A stretch of DNA of 64,000 nucleotides from Ruminococcus sp. (lineage in GTDB: Bacteria; Bacillota; Clostridia; Oscillospirales; Ruminococcaceae), in assembly GCF_016287535.1 (NCBI RefSeq), contig NZ_JAEFAJ010000010.1, positions 1-64,000 of the forward strand, in the 5' to 3' direction. This document shows, piece by piece, positions 8,550 through 16,155 of this stretch; within the stretch, counting starts at the first letter, position 1, and each line of letters begins with the position of its first letter. The notes under the pieces were generated by a model that was not told where the DNA came from, made no database searches, and saw only the letters and a program-made list of their open reading frames with translations. A program made the position numbers and the translations under genes.

Positions 8550-8582
8550 GCACCTCTGATATAGAAGTCAGAGGTGCTTTTT
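8550..8582 (+). terminator. Rho-independent terminator of the DUF4190 gene
   Basis: A perfect 10-bp stem (GCACCTCTGA 8550-8559 with TCAGAGGTGC 8568-8577) with an 8-nt loop is followed by five T. It ends at the stop codon of the convergent deacetylase gene. Confidence 0.9.
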
Positions 8583-9472
8583 CATTGCTTTGGCATATCC
8601 TTCATCAGAGCAGACATATATTCCTCTGTTGTAAGGAGCCCGCTTCGGTTATACCTGAATATACCGTAAAGGCAGTCGGGGTCACGGGTGATATGGTTCA
8701 TGCCCTCACGGCAGGTGAGGGTCAGAAGTATGCCGCTGTCACGCAGTACAGGCAGGCTTTCCCTGCTGAGTGCGCCGAAGGGATAGGCGAATACTACAGG
8801 AAAGATCCCACAGTGCCGGTTGAGTTCTGTTGCCAGCAGACCTGTATCCGCTCTGAGCATTGAAGTGTATTCGTCGGCGGTCTCATCCGGAAGCTTTGAG
8901 CAGCCCTGTCTTCTGCCGTTGCTGGAATGCAGATCATAAGTATGACTGCCGATCTCTATTCTTCCAGAGGCAGCAAGCTCGGATATGTCCTCCCAAGTAA
9001 GGTATGAATAGTCATCAGCATGGGGGTCCGTTGCTGCATAATCGTCAGTATACCTGCCAACAATAGAAACAACGCCGCACATATCATATTTTTCGAGCAA
9101 AGGGAGTGCAAGGGAGAGATTGTTGTAAAAGCCGTCGTCAAATGTTATGAGAACCGGCTTATCAGGAAGTTCGCCTGTTCCCTGGGTATAGCAGATGAGC
9201 TGCCGGGCGGAAACTGCTTTGAAACCGTTGGAGCTGAGCCATGCAAGGTCGCTTTCAAGCTGAGCCGGAGTGACAGTGTAATCTGAGGAAGTTTTTTGGC
9301 ATACGCTGTGGTACATTATCACAGGCAGCGGGACAGGCGGTTCAGTGCTTTTGCCGGCAGCTGATGAAAACAAAGAGCCGACCGCAAAAACTATAGCGGC
9401 GCATATAAGGACCGCTGCAGCTGCCTGAATACACCTGCGAATGATAGTGTCAAGAGAAAAGCATTTGTACAT
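8582..9472 (-). CDS. Membrane-anchored polysaccharide deacetylase (NodB domain)
   Basis: A 296-residue protein with an N-terminal membrane helix (about residues 15-37) followed by an extracellular NodB-type carbohydrate esterase 4 domain. Visible motifs are MYHSV near the domain start, TFDDGF with the two catalytic-site Asp, SHTYDLHS holding the two metal-binding His, and the FAYPFG motif. The family removes N-acetyl groups from GlcNAc or MurNAc polymers such as peptidoglycan. I chose ATG 9472 because GAGGTGAT sits 5-7 nt upstream; the frame is open further but without a ribosome site. It is convergent with the DUF4190 gene and divergent from spoIIP. Confidence 0.9.
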   Translation of the reverse strand: MYKCFSLDTIIRRCIQAAAAVLICAAIVFAVGSLFSSAAGKSTEPPVPLPVIMYHSVCQKTSSDYTVTPAQLESDLAWLSSNGFKAVSARQLICYTQGTGELPDKPVLITFDDGFYNNLSLALPLLEKYDMCGVVSIVGRYTDDYAATDPHADDYSYLTWEDISELAASGRIEIGSHTYDLHSSNGRRQGCSKLPDETADEYTSMLRADTGLLATELNRHCGIFPVVFAYPFGALSRESLPVLRDSGILLTLTCREGMNHITRDPDCLYGIFRYNRSGLLTTEEYMSALMKDMPKQ

Positions 9473-9584
9473 CGTTATCACCTCGTAGGATAATATGCCG
9501 GAAAATGCACGAAAATGACAAGATCTTGCGGACATACAGCGATTAATATCTGAATATACTTATCCTGAAGAAAGAGGTGAGTAT

Positions 9585-10748
9585 ATGACGCGCCATAAAC
9601 GCAGAAGAATAAAAGGGGCGGTCAGATGTATCGCGGCAGTGCTTGTGCCGGTTACTGCGGCTGCCGGTGTCAGGGAAGTGTCTGTAATGAGGAGGGCATT
9701 TACGGAAGAATATGCCTATACTACTGGAAGCACAGGGAAAGCAGCGGCGTATCGCGCAGTTGCCGATCCTGAGGTGATAAGCCGTATAAAGCGGGAGGAC
9801 GAACTGCTTTCGGGGGCGGATATACTGTCTGAGGGCTATGGGTATGCTTATGAAAATGACACTGACAGGGAATATCTCAGACTGCCTGATCCTCTTGACA
9901 TGAGAGCTGACGATCCGGGAACGAAGCCATATCCGGAAGTATGGGGAACAGGGGGAGATATAGTTCGTATGACCTACGGGAAATACAGCGGGAACTGTTT
10001 CTTTGATCTTGAAAACGGCGGACAGGTCAATAACAAGACGGATATCCCGAATGAGGAGCTTATCCGTGAAAGCGGGTACTATCCTAATTTCACTGTGGAA
10101 AAGACAGACGAGCCCCTTGTACTGCTGTATCATACTCATACTACCGAGAGCTTTGAGCCCTTTGTGCGTGAGAGTTTTGATCCCGGATTCAATTACAGGA
10201 CTACCGACGAGACTAAAAATGTGGTAATGGTGGGAAATGCTATACAGGCGGAGCTTGAAGCGCAGGGTATAGGAGTTATCCATGCCACGGACATACATGA
10301 CTATCCATCGTACAACGGTTCCTACTCTCGGAGCCGCGAAACTATCCTGCCGATACTCGAAAAATATCCGAGCATAAAGGTGGTTCTCGATATTCACAGG
10401 GACGCCATAGCTGTGGACAATTGTGCATATCAGCCTTTTATAGAGGTCGACGGCAGGGAAGCGGCACAGATAATGATAATTTCCGGCTGCGATGACGGTA
10501 CTCTCGGTATGCCGAATTATATGCAGAATTTCCATTTTGCCTGTATGCTGCAGAGCAAGCTTGAATCAGACCATGAGGGATTCACACGTCCGGTGCTGTT
10601 CGATTACCGTCACTATAATCAGGACCTCACCAACGGAAGTCTGCTTGTTGAAGTAGGTTCACACGGAAATACTCTGGAGCAGGCACAGTTTGCCGGGCAG
10701 CTCTTCGGACGTTCTCTCGGTGAGCTGCTGAACTCAATGAAAAGGTGA
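9585..10748 (+). CDS. spoIIP: Stage II sporulation protein P
   Basis: SpoIIP is the amidase and endopeptidase of the DMP complex that thins septal peptidoglycan during engulfment. The 387-residue product has a short N-terminal hydrophobic segment (residues 12-27) and a C-terminal amidase domain with the family's metal-site motifs: YHTHTTESF near residue 185, NGSYSRSRETI near 245 and DIHRDA near 268, plus LLVEVGSHGNT near the end. The divergent 110-nt gap to the deacetylase must hold both promoters. The usual neighbour gpr is not beside it; a small membrane protein gene follows instead. Confidence 0.95.
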   Translation: MTRHKRRRIKGAVRCIAAVLVPVTAAAGVREVSVMRRAFTEEYAYTTGSTGKAAAYRAVADPEVISRIKREDELLSGADILSEGYGYAYENDTDREYLRLPDPLDMRADDPGTKPYPEVWGTGGDIVRMTYGKYSGNCFFDLENGGQVNNKTDIPNEELIRESGYYPNFTVEKTDEPLVLLYHTHTTESFEPFVRESFDPGFNYRTTDETKNVVMVGNAIQAELEAQGIGVIHATDIHDYPSYNGSYSRSRETILPILEKYPSIKVVLDIHRDAIAVDNCAYQPFIEVDGREAAQIMIISGCDDGTLGMPNYMQNFHFACMLQSKLESDHEGFTRPVLFDYRHYNQDLTNGSLLVEVGSHGNTLEQAQFAGQLFGRSLGELLNSMKR

Positions 10749-10753
10749 TAAAA

Positions 10754-11053
10754 ATGCGCAGAAAAAAGAAAAAGGCCGCCCTGAAAGCAGTATTTTTTTA
10801 CCTGCTTCTGAGCGGCGGCTCATGGATGTTTATTAATTCATACGCAAATTCCTTCAATCAGATCAGTGAAAGGAGGATAGTTCCTGCCGGACTTGTTCTG
10901 AAGGAAGAAAACGCCTGTGTGGAGCTGCTCGGTCACAGCGGTAATTTCAGCTTATCATGGATATACCCGGAAAGCAGGGCTTATTGCGGAGCATACCTGA
11001 TGTCGCCTGACGAGCTAAGAGCAGCGGCATACATTATATCATTATGTATATAA
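10754..11053 (+). CDS. Small single-pass membrane protein downstream of spoIIP
   Basis: A 99-residue product from ATG 10754, placed there by the AAAGGTGAT ribosome site that spans the spoIIP stop; a GTG three codons earlier overlaps that site. It has a very basic start (MRRKKKKAALK), one membrane helix (about residues 12-30) and an outer domain of some 70 residues with two cysteines. I do not recognise the family. Co-transcription with spoIIP suggests a sporulation role by context only. Its last 12 nt overlap the end of the convergent gene 11042-11593. Confidence 0.65.
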   Translation: MRRKKKKAALKAVFFYLLLSGGSWMFINSYANSFNQISERRIVPAGLVLKEENACVELLGHSGNFSLSWIYPESRAYCGAYLMSPDELRAAAYIISLCI

Positions 11054-11593
11054 CTTGGCTTTTCTTGTATAATAGAATGTGTTGAGCTCGCCTGAATAAA
11101 TGAGGTCAGCTCCCGGAAAACTCCTGAAATCATCGGGAGTATAGAGCGAAAAGGCTTTTTCGAGAGGAATACCTATCTTATCCATAGTATAGGCTACGAA
11201 CTGCGAACAGACGAAGCTCCTCTCACGTTTCCACTCGATATTGAAATAAACGGCAAGCAGTCCGAGAAGGTTATAGGAATAAACCTTGCGGTGCTGTGCG
11301 AAATGCAGTATTATCTTGTTATAAGCTTCCTTTTGTTCCGGAGATACGCTTATACGGTAGATCTCACAGGGAATATCCTGGTACTGACCAAGAGTACCCT
11401 GTCCCACAACTTCCTTATTGAATGTTGCAGGCAGCGGAAATGGTCTGTATGTACGGCAGAAGCTGTACATTTCAGAAAGCTCCATGTCGCCTGAAAGAGA
11501 AACGTGATTATAAGGCTTTTTAGTTAAGAATTTGAAGAACCGTGCAGGTCTTGTACCTGTTTGTGCAACTATCAAATAAATATAGTTCCCCAA
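11042..11593 (-). CDS. YiiX/YebB-like NlpC/P60 family cysteine hydrolase
   Basis: A 183-residue protein with the permuted papain-like arrangement of the YiiX group: a histidine early (KPYNHVSLS) and a cysteine late (RSFVCSQFVAYTMDKIG), the reverse of classical NlpC/P60 order. No signal peptide is evident. TTG 11593 is the likely start, with AGGAGGG 6 nt upstream, giving MGNYIYLIVAQTGT; the longer frame upstream has no ribosome site. These enzymes are proposed amidases or lipid-directed thiol hydrolases; the substrate here is unknown. The stop overlaps the convergent spoIIP-linked gene by 12 nt. Confidence 0.82.
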   Translation of the reverse strand: MGNYIYLIVAQTGTRPARFFKFLTKKPYNHVSLSGDMELSEMYSFCRTYRPFPLPATFNKEVVGQGTLGQYQDIPCEIYRISVSPEQKEAYNKIILHFAQHRKVYSYNLLGLLAVYFNIEWKRERSFVCSQFVAYTMDKIGIPLEKAFSLYTPDDFRSFPGADLIYSGELNTFYYTRKAKLYT

Positions 11594-11637
11594 AACGTTC
11601 CCTCCTAATTTATTTTTTATAATTATATCATAAACAC

Positions 11638-11666
11638 TTGCAAATTTCAAGACTTTTTGCTATAAT
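11638..11666 (+). promoter_or_regulatory. Promoter of the tRNA-Arg(CCG) gene
   Basis: TTGCAA at 11638-11643 and TATAAT at 11661-11666 with a 17-nt spacer. The predicted start is about 14 nt before the mature tRNA. Confidence 0.6.
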
Positions 11667-11686
11667 TATAAAGGTCTTTTTTTTAT

Positions 11687-11761
11687 GCGCCTGTAGCTCA
11701 GTGGATAGAGCATCGGCCTCCGACGCCGTGTGCGCTGGTTCGATCCCAGTCAGGCGTACCA
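11687..11761 (+). tRNA. tRNA-Arg, anticodon CCG
   Basis: A full cloverleaf can be drawn: acceptor GCGCCTG/CAGGCGT (first pair G-U), D arm GCTC...GAGC, anticodon loop CTCCGAC with anticodon CCG (reads CGG), T arm with loop TTCGATC, discriminator A and encoded CCA. The outermost anticodon-stem pair is a T-T mismatch. Confidence 0.93.
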
Positions 11762-11766
11762 GCACA

Positions 11767-11815
11767 GAGCCTGTGCGCCCAACCACGTTGGCGCTCGCAG
11801 GCTCGCTTTCTTTTT
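11767..11815 (+). terminator. Terminator hairpin directly behind tRNA-Arg(CCG)
   Basis: GAGCCTG (11767-11773) pairs with CAGGCTC (11798-11804), enclosing a second stem GCGCC/GGCGC and AAC/GTT, followed by CTTTCTTTTT. The first 16 nt including the tRNA CCA (CCAGCACAGAGCCTGT) are identical to the sequence behind the other tRNA-Arg at 40014-40090. Confidence 0.8.
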
Positions 11816-11909
11816 ACAAAAGTCTTACTCTGCTTTCGCTTACGGAAGTGTATCTAATCGTAACATATACAAAGAAATAGCACTGAATAAGCAAATAATG
11901 AATTTTAAT

Positions 11910-11940
11910 GAAGGCACAGATAGTGCCTTCCTTCTTTTTT
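11910..11940 (+). terminator. Rho-independent terminator in intergenic DNA
   Basis: GAAGGCAC (11910-11917) and GTGCCTTC (11923-11930) form a perfect 8-bp stem with a 5-nt loop, followed by CTTCTTTTTT. No gene lies between it and the tRNA terminator, so it may be a backup or may end a small untranslated transcript. Confidence 0.7.
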
Positions 11941-12540
11941 ACCTTACATTGCAATAAACATCATGCTTTCCTTTTTTTATTAAAGAAAAATATACATTTA
12001 TTTTAAGTGCAATAATGCATTCCTGATGGTATAATATGTGCTTAGTGTTTTCTTGTAAATATTTACAAATTGAAATAACGTTCATTGTTCAAGGTTACAA
12101 ATATGTATTGGTATAGTGAAATATTAACAAAAAGTACACCATTATCATTAGTTGATATAGTATTATATAACTAAAGAATACATAAGCTAAAAATGTTTTT
12201 AAGTTAATGGCAAATGATAAATCTGAGTTGCGTTGATACAAGATGTGTGCTGACCTTGATATGAAAATGGGGCAGCAGAAGGGCAGTAATTTCCAGGTTA
12301 AAATGCCATATACCAAGCGTGAAGACGGCAGCAGCCTGCCGTTGGTACGCCGGCTGATAGTTTACCGTTATATAAAAGGTAACATGAAGTAAAATTGTTT
12401 TGTACCATTACAGCCAGTATAAACAATATGAATAAAATTAAAACAAAAAGAAAACTTTTTTCTTTTGAATTCCAATTTTTTTGTATTCTGATTGTATAAT
12501 TATACAAAATTTTATAATATAGTGCGTTAATTTAATTTGC
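11941..12540. other. AT-rich intergenic DNA with a GC-richer island
   Basis: No convincing protein gene. Minus-strand frames at 12095-12316 and 12298-12507 read as Phe/Leu/Ile-rich noise from AT-rich DNA. The stretch 12240-12395 is clearly GC-richer than its surroundings and has a plus-strand frame at 12261-12392 (43 codons, MKMGQQKGSN...) with gene-like codons but no ribosome site; a 7-bp hairpin ACGGCAG/CTGCCGT lies inside it. It may be a decayed gene fragment or a small RNA. Confidence 0.4.
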
Positions 12541-12544
12541 TCAC

Positions 12545-12573
12545 TTTACAAGTTATTTACATAATGTTATAAT
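12545..12573 (+). promoter_or_regulatory. Promoter of the SipW/sortase locus
   Basis: TTTACA at 12545-12550 and TATAAT at 12568-12573, 17-nt spacer, upstream of the signal peptidase gene at 12645. The leader of about 65 nt carries an inverted repeat. Confidence 0.75.
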
Positions 12574-12594
12574 GTAGGCGTAAGATATATTTTA

Positions 12595-12614
12595 ATATCA
12601 GTCTGTACTGATAT
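12595..12614 (+). promoter_or_regulatory. Inverted repeat in the locus leader
   Basis: ATATCAGT and ACTGATAT form a perfect 8-bp inverted repeat around CTGT, between the promoter and the AAGGAGG site of the SipW gene. It could be an operator or an RNA hairpin. A related ATATC-rich palindrome lies in front of the giant surface-protein gene at 17775-17795. Confidence 0.5.
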
Positions 12615-12644
12615 AACATTTGTAAGAAGGAGGTTTGCCTAAAA

Positions 12645-13271
12645 GTGAGTACAATCGCAAAAGATATGACAGGTAATAGTCTCAGCAAAGGATTTCGCAT
12701 ATTTTCAATAGTAAGAATGGTATTTATTTACTGCCTGTCAATTTTTATTGTTATAGTCGCTATTTTCTTTGCAGCAAGTAAAAGTCCGAATAAGTCAATG
12801 TTTGGTTTCAGGTATTACATTGTACTTACTGACTCCATGAAACCTGAATTCTCAAGTGGAGATATGGTTTTTGTTAAGGTTTCGGATGCAAAGAACATAC
12901 AAACTGGTGACATCATCACTTTCAACCCGTCAAGCGGAAGTGATGCATATCTTACCCACCGTGTAACTGAAAGGATTGCTGACTATCAAGGCACAGGAGT
13001 AACCTGTTTCAGAACAAAGGGTGACGCGAACATGGACGAGGATTCCTTCCTCATTGATGAGGACAGGGTCATCGGAAAGGTTCAGTTCCACGTGCCGAAA
13101 TTAGGGGTAATAGTCAGGTTTGTTCAGCTCAGGTGGTATTTTATCCTGCCGTTGATAGTGCTGTTGTTTGTATTTTTCAGAATGATGAAGTATTACTTCG
13201 AGCTGAAAAATAAAAATGACAACAATCAGGGGAACAATGATGTTGTGACAGAAGCAGAAAACCAAAACTAA
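12645..13271 (+). CDS. sipW: SipW-type signal peptidase I (ER-type, Ser/His)
   Basis: A 208-residue membrane serine protease of the archaeal/eukaryotic-type S26B group. The catalytic Ser64 lies in LTDSMKP and the general base is His105 in LTHRVTE instead of the lysine of ordinary bacterial enzymes; the GDAN motif follows near residue 127. Membrane helices flank the domain (about 25-45 and 165-185). Start is GTG 12645 behind AAGGAGG. In Bacillus SipW matures TasA and TapA, and the next gene encodes a protein with a SipW-type signal peptide, so it probably processes the products of this locus. Confidence 0.92.
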   Translation: MSTIAKDMTGNSLSKGFRIFSIVRMVFIYCLSIFIVIVAIFFAASKSPNKSMFGFRYYIVLTDSMKPEFSSGDMVFVKVSDAKNIQTGDIITFNPSSGSDAYLTHRVTERIADYQGTGVTCFRTKGDANMDEDSFLIDEDRVIGKVQFHVPKLGVIVRFVQLRWYFILPLIVLLFVFFRMMKYYFELKNKNDNNQGNNDVVTEAENQN

Positions 13272-13289
13272 AAAATAGGAGGATCGAGT

Positions 13290-15347
13290 ATGAAAAATGA
13301 CGTTTCCAAGAAGAAAAAAAATTCAAAAGAAAAGCGAATTCTCATTGCTTCATTGTGTATAGCTGCCGCTGTAATTGCGGGAAGCACCTTCGCGTGGTTC
13401 AGTTCAACCGATGAAGTAACTAACCGCTTGACTGCTAACGCTGATTACGGCGTAAGCATCGTCGAGTCATTCGCACCGCCTGCCAACTGGCTTCCCGGAC
13501 AGGCTGTAAACAAGGACGTTTATGCAACAAACACCGGCAATATCGGTGCGTTTGTTGAGGAAGACATCTCAGGTGTTCTTACTATCACAACTGAGAAGTC
13601 AGAAGCCACATGGTCTGCTGATTGTGTTGTTCTTACAGATGAAGAGCGTTATTCTATGGAAGCAGGTTCATTCCTTGCATTGAAGCCTGCAGGGGATACT
13701 ACAAATCAATTAGGAAATCAGGTTGTTATCAGACCAGGCGATCAGGGCACACCGCCAACTACTGATTTCACACCTGCTGCAGAAGGCTTGTATGTATTCA
13801 GAAGACAGATCGTAGTTGATAATCCTTCTCGTGCTGAAACATTTGAGTATGCGGGTTATTATTACACTGCCGGTAAATATTATAAGGTAAGCCTTGACTC
13901 TGTAACTCCTGATGCAACTCCGGATTTCGCAAATGACGGATTGGTTACAGACGGTATTCTTTCCGCTGCTACAGCTTCTTATTATAAAGAAGTAAAAGAA
14001 GTTGTAAATCCTGTAGATTTAGAATATGATGCTGATAATAACAGACTGATCGCTTCTTACAATACAGGAAATACATCTGCGGATAATCTGATAGCAAAGG
14101 CTCAGGCTTATGATGACGCTATCGCAGCTTATGAGAGAGCAAGTGAAGCTGTAACAAGAGCAACTGCTGATAGTACCGCAGCAAATGCTACTTTAGCAAC
14201 GCAGCAGGCAGCATTGGATACTGCGACAGCTGATCTCCAGGCGGCTCTTGCTGCACAGAGTGCTGCTGCAGCAACTCTGGCTAATGCAACAGCTGCTTAT
14301 AACAACGCTGTAGCAGCACAATCTGCGGCACAGTCAGCGGTTGATGCTTCTAAGACCAGATTGTATGGTGCTGCTAATGGAACAGAATCATCTGCTACTG
14401 CGGGCAGTCTGAAAAAGAATTATACTGACGCAACAGCTGCTTTAGTAGCCACAAACGGCAGAGATCAATTTGAAAATGACTTTAATGCATGGGCTCCATC
14501 TAATCAAAATGCCAAGGGAACTTCTACACTTGCAGATTATACATATGATGAGTTTATGCATTTTACACCTAATGATCAAAATCAGGTTTACTATCAAAGA
14601 GTAGCTGCAGAAAAACGCGCTAAAGAAGCTTATGAAGCTGAGTTAACAAAACTCATCGGCGGTACTGATCCATCTGCTGCACCTACAGCAGATTCGTTGC
14701 AGGGCAAGCTTAATGCAGCGAATGATACTCTTGGTGACGCAAGCAGCGGTGCAACCAAAGCCATGAATGATGCAACAGCAGATAAAGCTAATGCTGATCA
14801 GGCTGTAAGTGATGCTCAAACTGCTTATAACACTGCTTTAGGGAATTATAACACAGCAGCTACTAATAGCGGCACCGATACCACCAATCTTAATACAGCA
14901 ATAGCTAATCTTGCAGCAGCTTCAGCAGCTAAGAATGCTGCTCAGGCTGCATATGAAGCAGCTCTGAATGAAACTCCATCTGACGGAATACTGAAGGTTA
15001 ACATCTATCTTAGTGATGATGTTGTTACAGCCGGCGGCGAGGCTGATAAGTGGCAGCTTAGCCCGAATCCGATCAGCGACGATGTAGCTAAGTTCTACTA
15101 TACAAGTATCCTCGATGGCGGCGAGACATCAAGCAAACTGGTTGACAGAGTTGAGCTCGACGGCAGTGCTACACAGGATATGTACAAGTCGTTTGACTTT
15201 GATGTCAATGTTGCTCTCAAGTCTGCTCAGATTACATATGCAGAAGATAACGAGACGATCCTTGGAACTGCTGCAACATCAGAACTTAACAAGACACCTA
15301 CTCTGACTGATCCTAAGGATATCAATACTGCTCTTACATGGAACTGA
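13290..15347 (+). CDS. SipW-dependent TasA-like surface protein with inserted coiled coil
   Basis: A 685-residue exported protein. The signal region (residues 16-37) ends in AGSTFAWFSSTDEVTN, the pattern of SipW-cognate signal peptides. Residues 40-150 (FAPPANWLPGQAVNKDVYATNTGNIGAF...) and about 565-670 (KVNIYLSDDV, SKLVDRVEL, KSFDFDVNV) look like the two halves of a TasA/camelysin beta-sandwich. Between them, about residues 262-562, is an alanine-rich heptad-like segment (AYDDAIAAYERASEAVTRA...) predicted to be a long coiled-coil hairpin. The central DNA also uses more A/T-ending codons than the ends. A major fibre or sheath subunit is inferred from neighbours. Confidence 0.85.
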   Translation: MKNDVSKKKKNSKEKRILIASLCIAAAVIAGSTFAWFSSTDEVTNRLTANADYGVSIVESFAPPANWLPGQAVNKDVYATNTGNIGAFVEEDISGVLTITTEKSEATWSADCVVLTDEERYSMEAGSFLALKPAGDTTNQLGNQVVIRPGDQGTPPTTDFTPAAEGLYVFRRQIVVDNPSRAETFEYAGYYYTAGKYYKVSLDSVTPDATPDFANDGLVTDGILSAATASYYKEVKEVVNPVDLEYDADNNRLIASYNTGNTSADNLIAKAQAYDDAIAAYERASEAVTRATADSTAANATLATQQAALDTATADLQAALAAQSAAAATLANATAAYNNAVAAQSAAQSAVDASKTRLYGAANGTESSATAGSLKKNYTDATAALVATNGRDQFENDFNAWAPSNQNAKGTSTLADYTYDEFMHFTPNDQNQVYYQRVAAEKRAKEAYEAELTKLIGGTDPSAAPTADSLQGKLNAANDTLGDASSGATKAMNDATADKANADQAVSDAQTAYNTALGNYNTAATNSGTDTTNLNTAIANLAAASAAKNAAQAAYEAALNETPSDGILKVNIYLSDDVVTAGGEADKWQLSPNPISDDVAKFYYTSILDGGETSSKLVDRVELDGSATQDMYKSFDFDVNVALKSAQITYAEDNETILGTAATSELNKTPTLTDPKDINTALTWN

Positions 15348-15390
15348 TTCTGAATAATTCTATAACATAGCAATTACTGATTAATTAATA

Positions 15391-15450
15391 AAGGAGGCTT
15401 GTATAATGAGTTTAAAGCGTATATTTGCTGCACTCAGTGCAAGCCTCCTT
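15391..15450 (+). promoter_or_regulatory. Predicted stem that sequesters the ribosome-binding site
   Basis: AAGGAGGCTTG (15391-15401), the ribosome site of the next gene, is perfectly complementary over 11 bp to CAAGCCTCCTT (15440-15450) inside that gene's signal-peptide codons. The start codon at 15406 would lie in the 38-nt loop. Such a stem would block initiation unless it is melted or bound by something. Confidence 0.6.
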
Positions 15451-16155
15451 ATATTTTCATGCAATCCCTTAAATGCTTTTGCAGATGTCACCCTGCCGGA
15501 GGGCGCGGTCAAGGGACTTCCCGAAAAACTGACTGCAATGGACTCCGAGGGCAGAGCGGTGAACAGCGAGAGCGGTGAGTATTTCTTCTACGTCGATAAT
15601 ATGGTTTACGGCGAGACATACTCTAAGGACGTTCAGTTGATGAACCTCCGTGACGATCAGGCGTATAATATTTACCTGCATACCGAACCTGTATCGAAAA
15701 GCGGCGATATAGACCTTGAAAAAGGCTGTGTATGCAAGTTTTACCTTGACGGCAGGGAAGTTTACAACGGAGATGTCAACGGAAAAGGAAACATTGACCT
15801 TACTCAGAACGCGCTTGATCTCGGCAACTTCAAGCCCGGCGATTCACATATACTGAAATGCAGCATTGTGTGGAACGATAAAGCTATCGGAGACTATGTT
15901 CAGAGCGGACACAGGATAGTCAGTCTGAACGGAACACAGGTGCTTGAAGAGGGCGAACCGGTCAGCTTATACGGTGATATAGAGTTCAAGTGGATATTCT
16001 ATGCAGCGGTCGATGAGGACTTTGTTCCGCCGAATACTGGTCTTCTTGCGATAAACGGACGCACATGGCTGTATTGTATTGCGGCTGTGTCATTTATGAT
16101 ACTGCTGATGTTGCCACTGCTGCTCAGACAGAAAAGGAAGAAGAGAGAAGCATGA
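15406..16155 (+). CDS. Sortase-anchored surface protein with PPNTG sorting signal
   Basis: A 249-residue exported protein: signal peptide to about residue 26 (NAFADV), a beta-rich ectodomain of roughly 180 residues with a TasA-partner-like pattern (VYGETYSKDVQLMNLRDDQAYNIYL), then a cell-wall sorting signal of the form VPPNTG (near residue 211), a hydrophobic helix and the basic tail RQKRKKREA. It is followed by a class B sortase whose ATG overlaps its stop (ATGA), making that enzyme the obvious transpeptidase. Start ATG 15406 behind AAGGAGG, which is predicted to be hidden in a stem. I infer a wall anchor for the structure made from the upstream SipW substrate. Confidence 0.82.
   Translation: MSLKRIFAALSASLLIFSCNPLNAFADVTLPEGAVKGLPEKLTAMDSEGRAVNSESGEYFFYVDNMVYGETYSKDVQLMNLRDDQAYNIYLHTEPVSKSGDIDLEKGCVCKFYLDGREVYNGDVNGKGNIDLTQNALDLGNFKPGDSHILKCSIVWNDKAIGDYVQSGHRIVSLNGTQVLEEGEPVSLYGDIEFKWIFYAAVDEDFVPPNTGLLAINGRTWLYCIAAVSFMILLMLPLLLRQKRKKREA

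Noticed and set aside
9543..10535. A 330-residue open frame on the minus strand
   Set aside because: It is antisense to spoIIP, whose motifs are complete; the frame has no ribosome site and reads as an Arg/Ser/Tyr-rich shadow.
12095..12507. Two hydrophobic minus-strand frames in the gap before the surface locus
   Set aside because: AT-rich DNA produces Phe/Ile/Leu-rich frames by chance; there is no ribosome site or recognisable family.
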